7,142 nucleotides of DNA from Treponema sp. (GTDB taxonomy: Bacteria > Spirochaetota > Spirochaetia > Treponematales > Breznakiellaceae), in contig JAISPH010000091.1 of assembly GCA_031275035.1 (NCBI GenBank), positions 1-7,142 on the forward strand. The letters are read 5' to 3'. The notes under the pieces were generated by a model, which was not told the DNA's origin, made no database searches, and saw only the letters and a list, made by a program, of their open reading frames with translations. This document shows positions 6,140 through 7,142 of this stretch, piece by piece. A program made the translations under genes and the position numbers. Numbering within the stretch: position 1 is the first letter of the stretch; every line of letters begins with the position of its first letter.

Positions 6140-6146
6140 AGGGAGG
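6140..6146 (+). promoter_or_regulatory. Ribosome binding site deciding start 6152
   Basis: AGGGAGG followed by TTTTT places a good Shine-Dalgarno five bases before the ATG at 6152. An in-frame ATG at 6110 lacks such a site and would put 14 extra residues in front of a normal signal peptide. Confidence 0.8.
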
Positions 6147-6151
6147 TTTTT

Positions 6152-6841
6152 ATGAAACGGTTAAACGCGGCGCTGATCCTCGGTCTTTTCATTTCGCCCT
6201 TCTGCTTTGCCCAGATCCAGACAGGAAACGCTTCGTACAACCCGTCGAAAGCGGGGTTTACCATAAGCCATTCCAGCCTGTCCTTTAACACCCGGGTCCT
6301 GGTTACCAACCTGCGGAACAACCGGTCGGTGGAGGCCGTGGTAAACGGTCGTATCCCCATAGATTCGGAGCACATTGCCGATATTTCCGGGGCCGCCGGG
6401 GACTCCCTGGAAATGAACAAATCCGGCGCAACCCTGGTGAAGCTTGAGGTTCTGGCCCCCCGGGAAACCGAGGTCCCGGCGGGGACGGGACCGGCGCCGC
6501 TCCGTTCCGGTTCGCCCCAGCCTCCCGGTCCGCCGCCTTCTTCCGGTCCGCAGCAGCCGCCGGCTCCTTCCACCATAACTCAGGTTCTGCCGCTTCAAAC
6601 CGTTACCGAGTACGTTCCGGTTCCGGCCCCCGATCCTGGCCCCGTCCGGCCCTGTTGCAATGCGTCCCTTATATGGGCGATCTTCCTGCTCCTGCTTCTG
6701 GTCATTGCGATCCTCATCGTAATCCTTATCCTCTTGCTGCGCCGTTTGCCCCTGTGGCCCTGGTACTATCCGCTTTGGCTGCGCCGCCGTTACAGGCGCC
6801 TTAAAAAACAGGGAAGGCGCCTTGTGCCCCGGCGGTACTGA
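6152..6841 (+). CDS. RlpA-like double-psi beta-barrel protein with C-terminal membrane anchor
   Basis: This 229-residue protein has a signal peptide (MKRLNAALILGLFISPFCFA, cleaved near A20). Residues 24-101 resemble the RlpA double-psi beta-barrel: GNASYNPSKAGF, SLSFNTRVLVTNLRNNRSV, VNGRIPI, IADISGAAGDSLEM and GATLVKLEVL. RlpA is a septal lytic transglycosylase acting on denuded glycan strands. Here the usual NDRGP reads NGRIP, replacing the catalytic Asp, and the Glu of the early TASGE-like motif is absent; only H40 aligns with the conserved His. It may bind peptidoglycan without cutting it. A proline-rich linker (about 103-167) leads to Cys168-Cys169, a strongly hydrophobic helix (171-196), an aromatic stretch LWPWYYPLW and a very basic tail, consistent with periplasm-out, cytoplasm-in topology. 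No SPOR domain is present. It lies 45 bases after the barrel gene, so it is probably in the same operon. Confidence 0.75.
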   Translation: MKRLNAALILGLFISPFCFAQIQTGNASYNPSKAGFTISHSSLSFNTRVLVTNLRNNRSVEAVVNGRIPIDSEHIADISGAAGDSLEMNKSGATLVKLEVLAPRETEVPAGTGPAPLRSGSPQPPGPPPSSGPQQPPAPSTITQVLPLQTVTEYVPVPAPDPGPVRPCCNASLIWAIFLLLLLVIAILIVILILLLRRLPLWPWYYPLWLRRRYRRLKKQGRRLVPRRY

Positions 6842-6881
6842 CCGTGCGGGCCGGGACTGGTAATTTCCGGGAATACAACGC

Positions 6882-6911
6882 TTGACCAGGAGGGGGCTTC
6901 TTTTTTATGCT
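6882..6911 (+). promoter_or_regulatory. Possible promoter of the YejA-like gene
   Basis: TTGACC (6882-6887), an 18-base spacer and TATGCT (6906-6911) form a plausible sigma70 promoter. It would start transcripts near 6918, at the GGGAGGGG Shine-Dalgarno, leaving a leader of about ten bases. No convincing terminator was found in 6842-6881, so readthrough from the envelope operon is also possible. Confidence 0.35.
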
Positions 6912-6927
6912 GTCTCCGGGAGGGGAG

Positions 6928-7142
6928 ATGAAGCGGCGTTTTTTTTGCTTGTTTTTGCTGCCGGGGGCCGTTTTATTCCTCCATGCCCAGAATCCCCGGA
7001 TTATCACCGCCGTTTCTATTGCCATGCGGGGGGACCCCCAGTATTCCGGGGATTTTACCCACTTCGGCTATGTAAACCCCGGCGCTCCCAAGGGCGGATC
7101 CATTACCCGCTATGCCATCGGCACCTACGATAACTTTCACCG
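6928..7142 (+). CDS. YejA-type peptide/solute-binding protein of an ABC importer (SBP family 5), 3'-truncated
   Basis: The first 71 codons of a gene that runs off the window are visible. A signal peptide (MKRRFF, hydrophobic core, FLHAQ near residue 21) leads into the mature N-terminus: SIAMRGDPQYSGDFTHFGYVN, in which FTHFGYVNPGAPKGG followed by AIGTYDNF is the hallmark of the YejA branch of oligopeptide/microcin C-binding proteins (commonly FxHFxYVNPxAPKGG, then GTFDxxNPF). These periplasmic proteins deliver peptides to a YejBEF-type inner-membrane transporter, whose genes are expected downstream. Start 6928 was chosen because GGGAGGGG lies just before it and MKRRFF is a typical signal start. 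An in-frame ATG at 6907 would add seven residues, has its AGGAGG 13 bases away, and overlaps the possible -10 box. The family is clear; the exact substrate is not. Confidence 0.85.
   Translation, partial: MKRRFFCLFLLPGAVLFLHAQNPRIITAVSIAMRGDPQYSGDFTHFGYVNPGAPKGGSITRYAIGTYDNFH

Noticed and set aside
6842..6927. Terminator after the RlpA-like gene
   Set aside because: A T-run exists at 6901-6906, but no GC-rich stem sits directly before it; only short CCGG pairings are possible.

Overview
The window looks like chromosomal DNA of a GC-rich spirochaete, probably a Treponema relative such as those from termite guts. This is inference. It rests on a relaxed spirochaetal-type lipobox on a large lipoprotein, tandem outer-membrane beta-barrel proteins of a treponemal style, and Ig-like repeats joined to a DUF1565/beta-helix. 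No rRNA, tRNA, insertion sequence or CRISPR array was seen.

Bases 1-1322 form a metal-homeostasis block. The C-terminal part of a cation diffusion facilitator (CDF) exporter (1-638, +) converges on a DtxR/MntR-type metal-dependent repressor (718-1098, -). About 80 bases with terminator-like elements separate the two stops. The repressor has a good promoter (TTGACA-17-CACAAT) whose predicted start falls on or just after the A of its ATG, so the mRNA may be leaderless. The 224-base divergent region also holds a perfect 7-bp inverted repeat (operator candidate) and a forward promoter, TTGACA-17-TACTGT.

Bases 1323-6841 form an envelope block, all on +. It starts with an 857-residue lipoprotein with three Ig-like repeats and a glycine-rich beta-helix. 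Next is a 285-base spacer with two hairpins and a 21-bp tandem repeat array. Two related beta-barrel proteins follow with an ATGA overlap; the second carries an extra N-terminal domain. The block ends with an RlpA-like double-psi beta-barrel protein that lacks key catalytic residues and has a C-terminal membrane anchor. From 6928 a YejA-type peptide-binding protein of an ABC importer begins and runs off the end.

The most unusual element is the 21-bp array (3982-4149, with decaying units further upstream). Each unit has a CGGT-NN-ACCG palindromic core, and the array contains a nested 42-bp duplication. The spacer is free of stop codons in the frame shared by the lipoprotein and the first barrel gene, so one TGA (3894-3896) is all that separates the two reading frames. 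The array could be a variable operator array or leader spacer, or a remnant or reservoir of coding linker. The sequence alone does not decide this.
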